A stretch of 64,000 nt of DNA from Klebsiella pneumoniae (lineage in GTDB: Bacteria > Pseudomonadota > Gammaproteobacteria > Burkholderiales > UBA3065): assembly GCA_945897555.1 (NCBI GenBank), contig CAMDGF010000001.1, positions 180,866 through 244,865 on the forward strand. The letters run 5' to 3'. Numbering within the stretch: position 1 is the first letter of the stretch; every line of letters starts with the position of its first letter. The position numbers were made by a program, and so were the translations under genes. Below are positions 39,769 through 51,806 of the stretch, in pieces. The notes beneath the pieces are model-generated. The model saw nothing but the letters and a program-made list of their open reading frames with translations, was not told the DNA's origin and ran no database searches.

Positions 39769-42504
39769 ATGCACCGCGGAGCGTGCACGACGGGCGGGAC
39801 GCCCGCCCGCCTCGCGCTGCCGCCCAAAGATCCGTTCGCTGCGCTGGCAGGCGCCCTGTTGGCGACAGCGGGCACAGCGTCGGCCATCGCGGGCCATACC
39901 GTGTTGTTGCCGCATATGGCATTGGCGCCGGCGCTGGTGCGGGCGATCTCTGCCGCTGCCGGTGGGGCCAGCCCGCTGCCACGCATCCTCACGCTGCAGG
40001 AGTGGCTGGCTCAGCAGCCGGTGCCACCCGTCAAGCTCACGCAGACGCAACGGGTGGTGGAGCTGCAGCGGCAACTCGCCGGGCGGTCGTGGCTGGTCGG
40101 CGCCGATCACTGGACGATGGCGGCAGAACTCGCCGACCTGTTCGAGGCGCTGGGGCGGGCCAGCAGCCGGCTTCCTGCTGATGTCGAACAGTTCACAGCC
40201 CTGCTCGAAGCAGCCTACCAGACCCGTGCCGGCGATCTGCTGCGCGCCGACGCGCGGCTTGTGCACGAGCTCTGGCATGCCTGCGAGGGCCGCCCCGAGT
40301 GGGGCCTGAGCCGCTGGCAGCGTGATGAGCTGGCCATGGCCCATCTGCTTGGCCGACCCGAAGGGCCGCTCTGGGTGTTCGACGCAGCTCGGCTCACGCC
40401 GCAGGCCGCAGGTTTTGTGGAGCGTTACGCGGGATCGGCGCCGGTTACGCTGGGTGTTCTCGATGTCGCCGCCAGCGCGCGTGCCGCTTGGGTGCACGAG
40501 GCTTGCGTCGCCGATGCCGATGCTCTGGGCCAGCGGGCGCGTGACTGGGTGGCCGATCATCCGCTGCCGCCGCAAGGCATCCACGTGCATGTGGCGCTGG
40601 GCCGTGAGGGGGAGGCGCGGCACGTCTGCGATACGGTGTGCGGGTGGCTCGCCGATGGCCTGCAGCGCATCGCTGTGGTCGCCACCGATCGTGCGCTCGC
40701 ACGCCGGCTGCGCGCCCTGCTCGAGCGACGCGGGGTGTTGGCCGAGGACGCCGCGGGTTGGTCGTTCGCCACCACCCGGGTCGGTGCGGCGGTGCGTGAC
40801 CTCGTCCGACTGCAAGCACGACCCACCGCGGCTCTGCTGCACGCCACCATCGATTCGCCGCTGGTGGCCGCCGACCAGCGTGATGCGCTGCTCGCAGCAC
40901 TCTGCCCGTCGCTTGACGCCTTGCCACCGCACGCGCTGTTGGCCTGGGAAGCACCGGTAGCGGCGGCGGCCGAATCGGCAGACGCCTCGGCCTGGCTCGA
41001 CACCTTGCGCGACTCGCTGCGCATGATGGGCGGTTCCGCCCGCCCCATGGCCGATCGCATCGGCTCGCTGCGGGCGGCCCTCGAGCAGCTCGCGCCACAC
41101 CTGGCGCTCGATGTGGCAGGCCGACAGTGGCTTGCCCATCTTCAAGAGTCACAGCAGGCACTTGCGCGCGATGCCGCCCATCGCAGCCGCCGCGACCTCG
41201 CCGGCTGGCTCGACTGGGCGCTTGAGAACACCTTGTTCCGTGACGACTCGGTGCAGAGCCCGGTGTTGCTCACGCACCCTTCGGCCTTGCGAGGGATGAC
41301 CTTCGATGCGCTGATCGTCGCCGGCGCCGATGCCGCGCATCTGCCCTCGATCGGGTCGAGGGCGCGCATCATCCGCGATGCTGCCCGTGCCGAGCTGGGT
41401 CTCCCCGATGCCGCCGCGCGCCGGGCCGCTGCGGTCGAAGACTGGTGTCTGCTGATGGGCTGTGCGCCGCGCATCGAGATCAGCTGGCAGACGCTCGACG
41501 ACCGCGGCGAGCCCAACGCGGCCTCGCCCTGGGTGCAGCTCATGCAAGGCTTCCATGCACTGGCTTGGGGGTTCTCACTGCCGGCTGCGGTGCCCTTTGC
41601 GGCAGCCGCCAGCGAGACCGCAGCGACGCTGCCTCCGGCCGAGTGGGCGGCGTTGTCAGCGCCGCCCGGGGCGCTCAGCCCGTCTGCCTATCAGGCCTTG
41701 CTGGAGTGCCCTTACCGATGGTTCGTGCGCACCGGTCTTGGCCTCAAGGCCCCTGATGAGGTGAGTGAGAGCGTCGCGGCGCGCGACTTCGGTGTCCTCG
41801 TGCATCAGATCCTCGGTGACTTTCATCGTGCCGTGCCTCAGATCGCGGCGCTCGGCCGCGAGGCGGCTCTGCAACGACTCGAGGACATCGCGTTGCGGTG
41901 CTTTGAGCCTATCGTCGCGCGTGATCACGCCGCCACTGCTTGGCTGGAACGCTGGCGCGACGTCGCTCCGGCCTACGTCGATTGGCAGCTCGTCCGTGAG
42001 GCCGAGGGATGGCGCATCGATCCTGCCGCCTGCGAGCAGCCGGTGCACCTGCCGCTGCGCTGGGGCGCCGATGCGGAGCTCATGCTCCACGGCCGGCCCG
42101 ACCGCGTCGATCGTTGCAATGGGTCTGCAGCCATCACCGATTACAAGACCGGTGCACGCAAGCCGCTGGAGTGTCTGGTGAGCGACCCGACCGAGGACGC
42201 ACAGTTGGTTCTGTATGCGGCTTTGATCGATGGGGTCAGCGAGGTGGCCTACCTGCCACTCGGCTCGGATGCCGTGGAAGAGGGCGGCTTGCGCGCCGTG
42301 GTGCTGGCGCAACCTCTGCTCGATCAGGCGGTGGCCGGGCATATCGAGCGGCTTCGCGACACCTTGCAGCGTGTCGGCAGCGGCGAGTCGTTGCGTGCCA
42401 TGGGAGACGCGGCCGCCTGCCGCCATTGCCATGCGCGCGGCATCTGCCGGCGTGACCACCGCGCCGAGGCGCTGTCGGGGGCGCTCGCCGCGTCCGCTGC
42501 CTAG
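39769..42504 (+). CDS. AddB-like PD-(D/E)XK nuclease with iron-sulfur site
   Basis: This 911-residue protein has an N-terminal helicase-like region without an intact Walker A motif, as in AddB. The C-terminal nuclease has GRPDRVDRC, ITDYKTG (D791, K793) and QLVLYA, the full PD-(D/E)XK/RecB-type set. Four cysteines frame the nuclease as C647 (ECPYRW) and C884-x2-C887-x5-C893 (CRHCHARGIC), the C...CX2CX5C pattern of AddB/Dna2 iron-sulfur nucleases. It should process double-strand DNA ends for recombination together with an AddA (UvrD-type) helicase-nuclease. That partner normally follows but is missing here; convergent hisC comes next. Its start lies 13 bases after fdxA. Confidence 0.88.
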   Translation: MHRGACTTGGTPARLALPPKDPFAALAGALLATAGTASAIAGHTVLLPHMALAPALVRAISAAAGGASPLPRILTLQEWLAQQPVPPVKLTQTQRVVELQRQLAGRSWLVGADHWTMAAELADLFEALGRASSRLPADVEQFTALLEAAYQTRAGDLLRADARLVHELWHACEGRPEWGLSRWQRDELAMAHLLGRPEGPLWVFDAARLTPQAAGFVERYAGSAPVTLGVLDVAASARAAWVHEACVADADALGQRARDWVADHPLPPQGIHVHVALGREGEARHVCDTVCGWLADGLQRIAVVATDRALARRLRALLERRGVLAEDAAGWSFATTRVGAAVRDLVRLQARPTAALLHATIDSPLVAADQRDALLAALCPSLDALPPHALLAWEAPVAAAAESADASAWLDTLRDSLRMMGGSARPMADRIGSLRAALEQLAPHLALDVAGRQWLAHLQESQQALARDAAHRSRRDLAGWLDWALENTLFRDDSVQSPVLLTHPSALRGMTFDALIVAGADAAHLPSIGSRARIIRDAARAELGLPDAAARRAAAVEDWCLLMGCAPRIEISWQTLDDRGEPNAASPWVQLMQGFHALAWGFSLPAAVPFAAAASETAATLPPAEWAALSAPPGALSPSAYQALLECPYRWFVRTGLGLKAPDEVSESVAARDFGVLVHQILGDFHRAVPQIAALGREAALQRLEDIALRCFEPIVARDHAATAWLERWRDVAPAYVDWQLVREAEGWRIDPAACEQPVHLPLRWGADAELMLHGRPDRVDRCNGSAAITDYKTGARKPLECLVSDPTEDAQLVLYAALIDGVSEVAYLPLGSDAVEEGGLRAVVLAQPLLDQAVAGHIERLRDTLQRVGSGESLRAMGDAAACRHCHARGICRRDHRAEALSGALAASAA

Positions 42505-42528
42505 CCCGGGGCGACGGGCTGCCCGGCT

Positions 42529-43632
42529 TCAGGCGGCGTGGAGCAGCGCTGCCAGCACCTCGAGGAAGCGCTGGTTCTCGTGCGGCAGGCCGATCGAGAC
42601 GCGCAGATGGCGCGGCATGCCATAGCTGGCGATGGGTCGTACGATCACGCCATGCCGTAGCAGGCCGGCGTTCACCGCCGCAGCATCGCCCACCTCAACG
42701 GCCAAGAAGTTGGCCGCCGACAGGATGTAGGGCACGCCCAGCGCGTCGAGGCCGGCGCGCATCTGCGCCATACCTGCGCGATTGGCCTGCGCGCTGCGCG
42801 CTACAAAGTCGTCATCGCCCAGCGCGGCCACGGCCGCCGCCAATGCGATGCTGTTGACGTTGAAAGGCTGCCGCACACGGTTGCAGAGGTCGATGAGCGC
42901 CGGGTCGGCCACGCCAAAGCCCACGCGCAGGCCAGCCAAGCCATAGATCTTGGCCAGCGTGCGCGTCACCAGCAGTCGCGGGTGTTCGCGCACCCAGGCC
43001 AGACTGTCGCAGCGCTGCGCAGGCTCGAGGTACTCGGTGTAAGCCTCGTCGAGCACCGCCACCACATGGGCTGGCAGGGCGAAGATGAACTCGCGCACCG
43101 CTTCAGGGGCCAGTAGCGTGCCGGTGGGGTTGTTGGGGTTGGCGATCCAGACCACCCGCGTGTCGGGCCGGATGGCAGCGCGCATGGCAGCGAGGTCGTG
43201 GCCGTAGTCGCGTGCGGGCACCTCGATGCGCTCGGCCCCTACGGTCTGGCAGACCAAGCCATACACCGCAAAGGCGTGTTGGCTGTAGACGGCGCTGGTG
43301 CCGGGGCCGAGGAACACGCGGCCGACCATGTCGAGCACGTCGTTCGAGCCATTGCCCAGCACGATCTGCTCCGGTTGCAGGCCGAACCGGGCCGACAACG
43401 CGGCCTTGAGGTCGAAGCCGGCGCCATCTGGATAGCGTGCCAGCTCGCCGAGCGCGCCGGCGGCTGCGGCAATCGCGGCCGGGCTCATGCCGAGCGGGTT
43501 CTCGTTGCTGGCGAGCTTGACGATGTCGGCCTCGGCGATGCCGGTCTCGCGCGACAACTCGGCGATCGGCTTGCCGGTCTGGTAGGCGGCGATGCCGCGT
43601 ACGCTCGGCAGCGCGAGCGCGTCGCAGCTCAC
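42529..43632 (-). CDS. hisC: histidinol-phosphate aminotransferase
   Basis: This 367-residue PLP enzyme of fold type I transfers an amino group in histidine synthesis. VKLASNENPLGMSPAA at the N-terminus, NPNNPTGTLL, DEAYTEYL and the PLP lysine region TRTLAKIYGLAGLRVGFG are all present. It overlaps the upstream pheA by four bases (ATGA). In this pheA-linked position HisC-type enzymes often also accept aromatic substrates (phenylpyruvate or prephenate), so a double role in phenylalanine/tyrosine synthesis is possible. Confidence 0.93.
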   Translation of the reverse strand: MSCDALALPSVRGIAAYQTGKPIAELSRETGIAEADIVKLASNENPLGMSPAAIAAAAGALGELARYPDGAGFDLKAALSARFGLQPEQIVLGNGSNDVLDMVGRVFLGPGTSAVYSQHAFAVYGLVCQTVGAERIEVPARDYGHDLAAMRAAIRPDTRVVWIANPNNPTGTLLAPEAVREFIFALPAHVVAVLDEAYTEYLEPAQRCDSLAWVREHPRLLVTRTLAKIYGLAGLRVGFGVADPALIDLCNRVRQPFNVNSIALAAAVAALGDDDFVARSAQANRAGMAQMRAGLDALGVPYILSAANFLAVEVGDAAAVNAGLLRHGVIVRPIASYGMPRHLRVSIGLPHENQRFLEVLAALLHAA

Positions 43633-44720
43633 AGCACCGCCACCGGGTAGGCGCCGAGCACGCGCACGAAGGCGGCGAGCTGTTCCAGCTCAGCCAGTGC
43701 CGAGGCCAGCCCGGGGTCGTCGCGGTGGCCCTCAAGGTCGACAAAGAACACGTATTCCCAGAGGCCGGTGCGCGCCGGGCGCGATTCCAGCCGTGTCATG
43801 CTCACGCCATGGCGCGCCAGAGGGCCGAGCAGTTCGTGCACCGCGCCGGGCCGGTTGCGCGCACCGACGATGAGTGAGGTCTTGTCCTGCCCCGAGCGTC
43901 CGGCCGCGTGGCGGCCGAGCACCCAGAAGCGGGTGGTGTTGTTGGGTTCGTCTTCGATGTTGCGATGGGCGATGGCGAGGCCGTAGCGCTCGGCGGCCAG
44001 TTCGCCGGCGATGGCGGCGCTGGCCGGATCGTCGGCCGCGCGCCGCGCAGCCTCGGCGTTGCTCGCCACTGGCACGCGCTGCGCGGCCGGCAGCTCGCGG
44101 TTGAGCCACTCGTGGCATTGCGCCAGCGACTGCGCGTGGCTGTAGACGCGCTCGACAGTGGGGCCGCCGTTGGCGTGGCGCATCAGATGCTGCTGCACGC
44201 GCAGCACCACCTCACCGCAGACCGACAGTGTGGTGCCGGTCATCAGGTCGAGCGTGCGCCCCACAGCGCCCTCGGTGGAGTTCTCCACCGGCACCACGCC
44301 GTAGTCGTCGGCGCCGGATTCCACTGCACGGAACACGTCGTCGATGGTGGCGTGCGGGCTCACTGCCGCGGCGTGGCCGAACTGCTTGATCGCTGCCGCC
44401 TCGCTGAACGTGCCATGCGGCCCGAGGCAGGCGATCGACAGCGGCTTCTCCAGCGCCAAACAGGCCGACATCACCTCGCGGAACAGTCGCGCCACCACTT
44501 CGCCGGACAATGGGCCGGGGTTGGCGGCCTTGAGCCGCCGCAGCACCTGCGCCTCGCGCTCCGGGCGGTAGATGGCGACCTTGGCCACATCGCCGCCGGC
44601 ATCGTCACTCTTGAGCTCTCCGATCTGCCGCGCCACCCGGGCGCGGGCGTTGAGCCGCTCGAGGATCTCGTTATCGAGCGCGTCGATCTGTCCGCGCAGA
44701 CGGGCGAGCGGGTCGGACAC
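43629..44720 (-). CDS. pheA: chorismate mutase-prephenate dehydratase (P-protein)
   Basis: This 363-residue bifunctional enzyme of phenylalanine synthesis has a chorismate mutase domain (about 1-90, LRGQIDALDNEILERLNARARVA), a prephenate dehydratase domain (about 95-270, IACLGPHGTFSEAAA and VPVENSTEGAVGRTLD) and a C-terminal ACT domain (TSLIVGARNRPGAVHELLGPLA with ESRPAR) for feedback by phenylalanine. The GTG start at 44720 has AGGAG seven bases upstream and gives the family start MSDPLARLRGQID. The track's longer form runs into gyrA. It follows gyrA after ten bases and overlaps hisC. Confidence 0.95.
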   Translation of the reverse strand: MSDPLARLRGQIDALDNEILERLNARARVARQIGELKSDDAGGDVAKVAIYRPEREAQVLRRLKAANPGPLSGEVVARLFREVMSACLALEKPLSIACLGPHGTFSEAAAIKQFGHAAAVSPHATIDDVFRAVESGADDYGVVPVENSTEGAVGRTLDLMTGTTLSVCGEVVLRVQQHLMRHANGGPTVERVYSHAQSLAQCHEWLNRELPAAQRVPVASNAEAARRAADDPASAAIAGELAAERYGLAIAHRNIEDEPNNTTRFWVLGRHAAGRSGQDKTSLIVGARNRPGAVHELLGPLARHGVSMTRLESRPARTGLWEYVFFVDLEGHRDDPGLASALAELEQLAAFVRVLGAYPVAVL

Positions 44721-44730
44721 CGTGGCGCTC

Positions 44731-47280
<2,550 letters not shown>

Positions 47281-47402
47281 CGTGGCAGGCTCTTTCGGTG
47301 TGGTCTGTCGGGTGCCGCCGTTGCGCGGCGGAGCGGGCAGCGGGCGACTTGACCAAAGTCACCAGTTTATCACGCGCCCCCCGTCCGCCCGGGTCAGGAG
47401 CC

Positions 47403-47432
47403 TTGAGGCAGCCTGTTGCACTGCGGTATATT
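47403..47432 (+). promoter_or_regulatory. candidate sigma70 promoter of ompA
   Basis: TTGAGG and TATATT are separated by 18 bases and lie about 90 bases before the OmpA start, in the gyrA/ompA divergent interval. Confidence 0.5.
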
Positions 47433-47524
47433 CATACGGATGGGTGGTCGCACAAGTCCTCTAAAACGCGGCTTCTAGCGCATCGGCCTGCCCCCGAATC
47501 CAACAGAACGGAGTCCATACCCTC

Positions 47525-48229
47525 ATGACATCACGCCTTGTCGCTCTCTCCGCCATCGTCCTTGCCGTGCTCGCCGCACCGGCCACCGCCGAGGACCGGA
47601 GCGGCTACTGGTTGAACACCGAGGGCACCGTCTGGCGCAGCGGGTTCGATCTGTGCTGGCGCGCCGGTTACTGGACCCCGGCGCTGGCCATCGCCGAATG
47701 CGACCCCGACCTCGTACCCAAGCCGGTTGCCGCCCCAGCGCCCGAACCCGAGATGCCGGCTGTCGTGGCTCCGCCTCCGGCCCCTGAGCCTGAGCCGGTG
47801 CCGATGGGTCCGGAGAAGCCTGCCTTCGAGCGGTTCACCTTTGCTGCCGAGACGCTGTTCGCCTTCGACAAGGCAGACATCCGCCCTGAGGCCGCCGGCA
47901 TCCTCGACGACGTTGTCGACAAGATGCAGCGCTTCCCGGAGGTCGAGTTGATCGTTGTGACCGGTCACACCGACCGCATCGGCAGTGATGCCTACAACCA
48001 AAAGCTGTCTGATCGCCGCGCGGCCTCGGTGCGCAATTACCTCGTCGACAAGGGTGTCGACGCGGGCCGAGTGCAATCGGCCGGGCGCGGCGAAGCCGAG
48101 CCGGTGGTGGCTTGCGGCAAGGTCAAGGGCAAGGAGAATCGGTCCAACAAGGCGCTGGTGCAGTGCCTCCAGCCCAATCGCCGTGTGGTGATCGAGATCG
48201 CCGTGCAGCGCGAGACGGGTGCTGACTGA
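47525..48229 (+). CDS. OmpA-family outer membrane protein
   Basis: This 234-residue protein has a cleavable signal peptide (MTSRLVALSAIVLAVLAAPATA), a short N-terminal part with Trp/Cys residues (WRSGFDLCWRAGYW, AECDPDL), a Pro/Glu-rich hinge (about 70-100) and a C-terminal OmpA/MotB peptidoglycan-binding domain. That domain has LFAFDKADIRPEA, VTGHTDRIGSDAYNQKLSDRRA and VQSAGRGEAEPV. There is no eight-stranded barrel domain, so it anchors to peptidoglycan as a periplasmic or peripheral outer membrane protein. The gyrA-ompA-(mtaD)-ubiG-gph order is a betaproteobacterial hallmark. It ends in its own terminator. Confidence 0.92.
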   Translation: MTSRLVALSAIVLAVLAAPATAEDRSGYWLNTEGTVWRSGFDLCWRAGYWTPALAIAECDPDLVPKPVAAPAPEPEMPAVVAPPPAPEPEPVPMGPEKPAFERFTFAAETLFAFDKADIRPEAAGILDDVVDKMQRFPEVELIVVTGHTDRIGSDAYNQKLSDRRAASVRNYLVDKGVDAGRVQSAGRGEAEPVVACGKVKGKENRSNKALVQCLQPNRRVVIEIAVQRETGAD

Positions 48230-48259
48230 GCGGTCCAGCACACGCGATCGACGCGTCCT

Positions 48260-48292
48260 GACGCCCCGCCGCGCGCGGGGCGTCGCGTTTTT
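48260..48292 (+). terminator. intrinsic terminator after ompA
   Basis: A ten-base-pair stem GACGCCCCGC / GCGGGGCGTC with a five-base loop is followed by GCG and five T. It lies 31 bases after the ompA stop and just before the mtaD-type start. Confidence 0.85.
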
Positions 48293-48297
48293 GGGCT

Positions 48298-49665
48298 ATG
48301 TTGCCGGCCATGGATATCGTCGCCGATGAGCTGATCGAGGCGCGCTGGGTGTTGCCGGTGCAGCCTTGGGCCGTGATCGACCACGGCGCGGTGGCGATAC
48401 GCGATGGCGCCATCGTTGCCGTCGGTGCGGCCGCGCAACTGACGCCCCAGGTCGCTGCCGCCCGCGTCACGCGCCTGCCCGGGCACGTCTTGCTGCCGGG
48501 GCTGGTCAATGCTCACGCGCACGCTGGCATGACGCTGTTGCGCGGCTACGCCGACGACCTGCCGCTGATGCGCTGGCTGCAGGAGCGCGTGTGGCCGGCC
48601 GAGGCGCGCTGGGTGGCGCCGGACTTCGTCCGCGATGGCACGCGCCTGGCCTGCGCCGAGATGTTGCGCGGCGGCGTGACCACCTTCTCCGACATGTATT
48701 TCTTTCCCGATGCCGCCATCGGCGCGGCGCAGCGCGCCGGCATCCGCATGGTGGCGGGCTTGCCAGTGCTCGAATTCCCGACCGCCTACGCGCGCGACGC
48801 GGCCGCTTACTTGCACGCTGGCCTGGCCACGCGTGACCACTGGCTGGGTGCGCCCAACCTGCACTTCACCTTGGCGCCGCACGCGCCCTACACGGTGTCC
48901 GACGCCACCTTCGGGCAGGTCGCCACCTATGCCGCGCAGCTCGACCTGCACGTGCACATCCACATCCATGAGACGCAGGACGAGATCGCACAGGGCGTCG
49001 CGCAGACCGGTGAGCGACCGCTGGCACGGCTCAAGCGCCTCGGCCTGCTCGGTCCGGAGTTGATCGGTGTGCACGCGGTGCACCTCACCGACGCCGAGAT
49101 CGCCCTGCTGGCAGAGCATGGTGCCGCGCTGGTGCACTGCCCAGCCTCCAACCTCAAGCTCGGCAGCGGCATCGCACGCTTTGCCGATTGCTTGACGGCC
49201 GGTATCCGGGTCGGCCTTGGCAGCGACAGTGTGGCGAGCAACAACCGTCACGATCTGTTCGTCGAGATGCGTCTGGCTGCGCTGCTGGCCAAGGGCATCT
49301 CCGGCGATGCCGCGGCGGTGCCGGCGCGTCAGGCTCTGCATGCCGCGACCCTGGGCGGCGCGAGCGCGCTGGGCATCGACGCTGTCACTGGCTCGCTCGA
49401 GCCGGGCAAGGCGGCAGATCTGGTGGCGGTCGACCTGTCGGGTGCAGATCAGCAGCCGGTCTATGACCCGGTCTCGCAGCTGGTGTACTGCGCTGGCCGC
49501 GAGCAGGTGAGCGATGTCTGGGTGTCCGGGGAACGCCGGGTGGCTGCTCGTTGTCTGCAGAGCGACGACGACATCGGCTTGCGAGCGCTGGCGGCCGACT
49601 GGCAGTTGCGCATCGCGGCCGCGGATGTGTCGTCTGACCACCACGGAGGCCTCCTCAGCCCATGA
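48298..49665 (+). CDS. mtaD: amidohydrolase, methylthioadenosine/S-adenosylhomocysteine deaminase type
   Basis: This 455-residue metal-dependent hydrolase belongs to the TRZ/ATZ branch. Metal ligands are visible in [15 protein letters not shown], a second His in HIHETQDE, a third in IGVHAVHLT and the Asp in [18 protein letters not shown]. The probable reaction is deamination of 5'-methylthioadenosine or S-adenosylhomocysteine. In betaproteobacteria this gene typically precedes ubiG, whose reaction yields S-adenosylhomocysteine, so the context fits. ATG 48298 and ATG 48310 ([12 protein letters not shown]) are both possible starts; the first lies only six bases after the terminator. It overlaps ubiG by four bases. 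Confidence 0.82.
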   Translation: MLPAMDIVADELIEARWVLPVQPWAVIDHGAVAIRDGAIVAVGAAAQLTPQVAAARVTRLPGHVLLPGLVNAHAHAGMTLLRGYADDLPLMRWLQERVWPAEARWVAPDFVRDGTRLACAEMLRGGVTTFSDMYFFPDAAIGAAQRAGIRMVAGLPVLEFPTAYARDAAAYLHAGLATRDHWLGAPNLHFTLAPHAPYTVSDATFGQVATYAAQLDLHVHIHIHETQDEIAQGVAQTGERPLARLKRLGLLGPELIGVHAVHLTDAEIALLAEHGAALVHCPASNLKLGSGIARFADCLTAGIRVGLGSDSVASNNRHDLFVEMRLAALLAKGISGDAAAVPARQALHAATLGGASALGIDAVTGSLEPGKAADLVAVDLSGADQQPVYDPVSQLVYCAGREQVSDVWVSGERRVAARCLQSDDDIGLRALAADWQLRIAAADVSSDHHGGLLSP

Positions 49666-50369
49666 GTACTGTCAATGTCGACCCCGCCGAGATCGCCAAA
49701 TTCAGCGCACTGGCCAGCCGCTGGTGGGACCCCAACAGCGAGTTCGCGCCACTGCACACCATCAACCCTCTGCGTCTGGGCTGGATCGATCAGCGCGTGC
49801 CGCTGGCTGGTCGTGCGGTGCTCGATGTCGGTTGCGGTGGTGGCATCCTCACCGAAGCCATGGCCGACCTCGGCGCCACCGTGACCGGCATCGACCTCGC
49901 GGAGAAATCGCTCAAGGTGGCCAAACTGCATCTGCTCGAGTCCGGTCGCAGCGTCGAGTACCGCAATGTCTCGGCCGAGGACCTCGCCGCGGAAGCCCCT
50001 GGCAGTTTCGATGTGGTCACTTGCATGGAGACGCTGGAGCATGTGCCCGACCCGGCGTCTACGGTGGCCGCGTGTGCGCGCCTCGTCAGGCCGGGCGGCT
50101 CGGTGTTCCTCTCGACCATCAACCGCAACCCGAAGAGCTGGCTGTTTGCCATCGTCGGCGCCGAATACGTGCTGCGTCTGTTGCCCCGTGGCACCCACGA
50201 GTACGCCAAGTTCATCACGCCGGCCGAACTCGCCGGCCACGCTCGCGCTGCGGGCCTCGAGGTGAGTGCCATGAACGGCATGACCTACAACCCTTTCACC
50301 CGGGTGTATGCCCTCGACCCAAGCGACACCAGCGTCAACTACCTGATGCACACGGTGCGCCCGGCATGA
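49662..50369 (+). CDS. ubiG: ubiquinone biosynthesis O-methyltransferase
   Basis: This 235-residue SAM-dependent methyltransferase carries out both O-methylations in ubiquinone synthesis. It begins [33 protein letters not shown], the UbiG signature, with the SAM loop [16 protein letters not shown] and [12 protein letters not shown]. The ATG overlaps the end of mtaD, and gph overlaps its end, so the three genes are translationally coupled. The product works at the inner membrane with UbiH from the left of the window. Confidence 0.97.
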   Translation: MSTVNVDPAEIAKFSALASRWWDPNSEFAPLHTINPLRLGWIDQRVPLAGRAVLDVGCGGGILTEAMADLGATVTGIDLAEKSLKVAKLHLLESGRSVEYRNVSAEDLAAEAPGSFDVVTCMETLEHVPDPASTVAACARLVRPGGSVFLSTINRNPKSWLFAIVGAEYVLRLLPRGTHEYAKFITPAELAGHARAAGLEVSAMNGMTYNPFTRVYALDPSDTSVNYLMHTVRPA

Positions 50370-51043
50370 CCCTGATGGCAGACGCCGAGGCGGTGTTCTT
50401 CGACCTCGACGGCACCTTTGCCGACACCGCGCCTGATCTCGCCGCGGCGGCAAACAGCCTGCGTGCGGAGCGTGGCCTCCAAGCCCTGCCACTCGAGCGC
50501 CTGCGGCCGATGGCCTCCCACGGCGCGCGCGGTATGCTCGGCGAGGCGCTGGGCCTTGCTCCGGGCGACGACGCCTATGCGGCCACCGTCGAGGTCTTTT
50601 TGCAGCGTTACGAGGCTGCCCTGTGCGTGCACACGGTGGTGTTCGATGGACTTTGGGCGGTGGTCGACGCCATCGAGGCGCGCGGAATGGCGTGGGGCAT
50701 CGTCACCAACAAGGCGATGCGCTTTGCTGCGCCGCTCTGCCGGGCATTGGGCATCGACGGCCGCGCTGCAGCGGTGGTGGGCGGCGACACCACACCGCAT
50801 GCCAAGCCGCACCCGGCGCCGCTCTTGCATGCTGCCGAGTTGGCGCGGGTCACCGCGGCTCGTTGCATCTACGTGGGCGATGACCTGCGCGACGTGCAGG
50901 CCGGCCGCGCCGCCGGCATGCGCACCGTGGCCGTGTCGTATGGCTACAACGGCAAGGCCGACCCTCCCGAGCAGTGGGGCGCCGACCACTGGGTGCGCAC
51001 GCCGCTGGAGTTGCACGGGGTGCTGGCGGGCATGACCGGTTGA
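50366..51043 (+). CDS. gph: phosphoglycolate phosphatase (HAD family)
   Basis: This 225-residue HAD hydrolase has motif [16 protein letters not shown], motif II GIVTNK, a Lys in [10 protein letters not shown] and motif [18 protein letters not shown]. The cap domain is the small helical type. It removes phosphate from 2-phosphoglycolate made by Rubisco oxygenation or DNA repair. ATG 50366 overlaps the ubiG stop (ATGA). The gene immediately precedes ssrA. Other small HAD phosphatases cannot be fully excluded, but the ubiG-gph pairing is the conserved one. Confidence 0.9.
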   Translation: MTLMADAEAVFFDLDGTFADTAPDLAAAANSLRAERGLQALPLERLRPMASHGARGMLGEALGLAPGDDAYAATVEVFLQRYEAALCVHTVVFDGLWAVVDAIEARGMAWGIVTNKAMRFAAPLCRALGIDGRAAAVVGGDTTPHAKPHPAPLLHAAELARVTAARCIYVGDDLRDVQAGRAAGMRTVAVSYGYNGKADPPEQWGADHWVRTPLELHGVLAGMTG

Positions 51044-51099
51044 CTGCGGCCGGCCGAGCCGATCGCTTGAACTTGCCGGAGCGCTCGTCCTCCAAGGCG

Positions 51100-51105
51100 T
51101 ATACT
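51100..51105 (+). promoter_or_regulatory. -10 box of ssrA
   Basis: TATACT lies 20 bases before the mature tmRNA 5' end. No good -35 is seen at 16-18 bases; TTGCCG sits 21 bases upstream. Confidence 0.45.
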
Positions 51106-51124
51106 TGAAACTCTGCATCAAACC

Positions 51125-51485
51125 GGGGCCGACCTGGTTTCGACGTGGGTTGCGAAGCAAGCAGGGCATGCCGAGGATCGGTCCACCTCGTTAATCCATC
51201 CGAAAACTAGATAGTCGCCAACGACGAATCTTTCGCCCTGGCCGCTTAAGGCCAGGCGCTGCACCGATCGCTCTGCGGGTCGGGCCGGGTAACCGGTCGC
51301 AGCGTCATTAACAGCAGAAGTAAGGGTGTGTCTGGCCGCGCGGCTCACCTCGAAAATCCAGCGGATCGCTCTGCCTCAGCCTGCCCGTCGGCGGTTGCAG
51401 GGTTAGACCAAACGACTCGGCTACGCATGTAGAACTGTTTGTGGAGGGCTTGCGGACGCGGGTTCGATTCCCGCCGGCTCCACCA
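51125..51485 (+). ncRNA. ssrA: transfer-messenger RNA
   Basis: This RNA of about 361 bases rescues stalled ribosomes. The 5' end GGGGCCGACCTGGTTTCGACG and the 3' end GGTTCGATTCCCGCCGGCTC-CACCA form the tRNA-like part, with the acceptor pairing GGGGCC/GGCTCC and the CCA encoded. The tag frame begins at 51217 and reads ANDESFALAA followed by TAA, very close to the E. coli tag ANDENYALAA. The track ORFs in this stretch are artefacts of the RNA gene. A terminator follows at once, and the 3' end is a known target of integrases. Confidence 0.98.
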
Positions 51486-51490
51486 TACAC

Positions 51491-51520
51491 AAGGGCTCGG
51501 ATGATCTCCGGGCCCTTTTT
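51491..51520 (+). terminator. intrinsic terminator of ssrA
   Basis: The hairpin AAGGGCTCGG / CCGGGCCCTT, with one mismatch near the middle, is followed by TTTTT. It begins five bases after the tmRNA 3' end. Confidence 0.85.
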
Positions 51521-51806
51521 CTTGCCTGAAATCCCCGCACCACGCGGGGTTCTGCCCGCCTGTGCTGCCGGTGGCCATCAGCCGAAACGCCCGAAATCGG
51601 CCACTTTCTCGGCCAGAGTCGTCTCTGTTCTCCGTTTGGCCTGCGGGTAGGCGCAGATGGCGGTCTCTCAAAATCAAACACTTGCGCGCGCCGGTTCACC
51701 GTCAACCAAGGCCACCGGTCAGGCATCGAACGCCGTCCATGCGGTAGCCAACCTTCCTATCTTGCTCTATCATGAAGCGTCAAGATGCATCATGATGGAG
51801 ATAGCC
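51521..51806. other. non-coding stretch between ssrA terminator and toxin-antitoxin pair
   Basis: I see no convincing gene. Reading frames here are short and mostly continue from the antisense of tmRNA. The last 40 bases hold the promoter/operator region of the toxin-antitoxin pair. The position right after an ssrA 3' end suggests old integrated DNA. Confidence 0.5.
51770..51795. promoter_or_regulatory. possible antitoxin autoregulatory operator
   Basis: Two TCATGA palindromes lie 20 bases apart, framing GCGTCAAGATGCA, just before the antitoxin start. Toxin-antitoxin operons of this kind are normally repressed by the antitoxin at such repeats. Confidence 0.35.

Noticed and set aside
51308-51726. 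Several minus-strand ORFs over and beyond the tmRNA (e.g. GGAGGNRTRV, RRESNPRP types)
   Set aside because: These are artefacts of translating the tmRNA gene and its terminator, a well-known source of false proteins.
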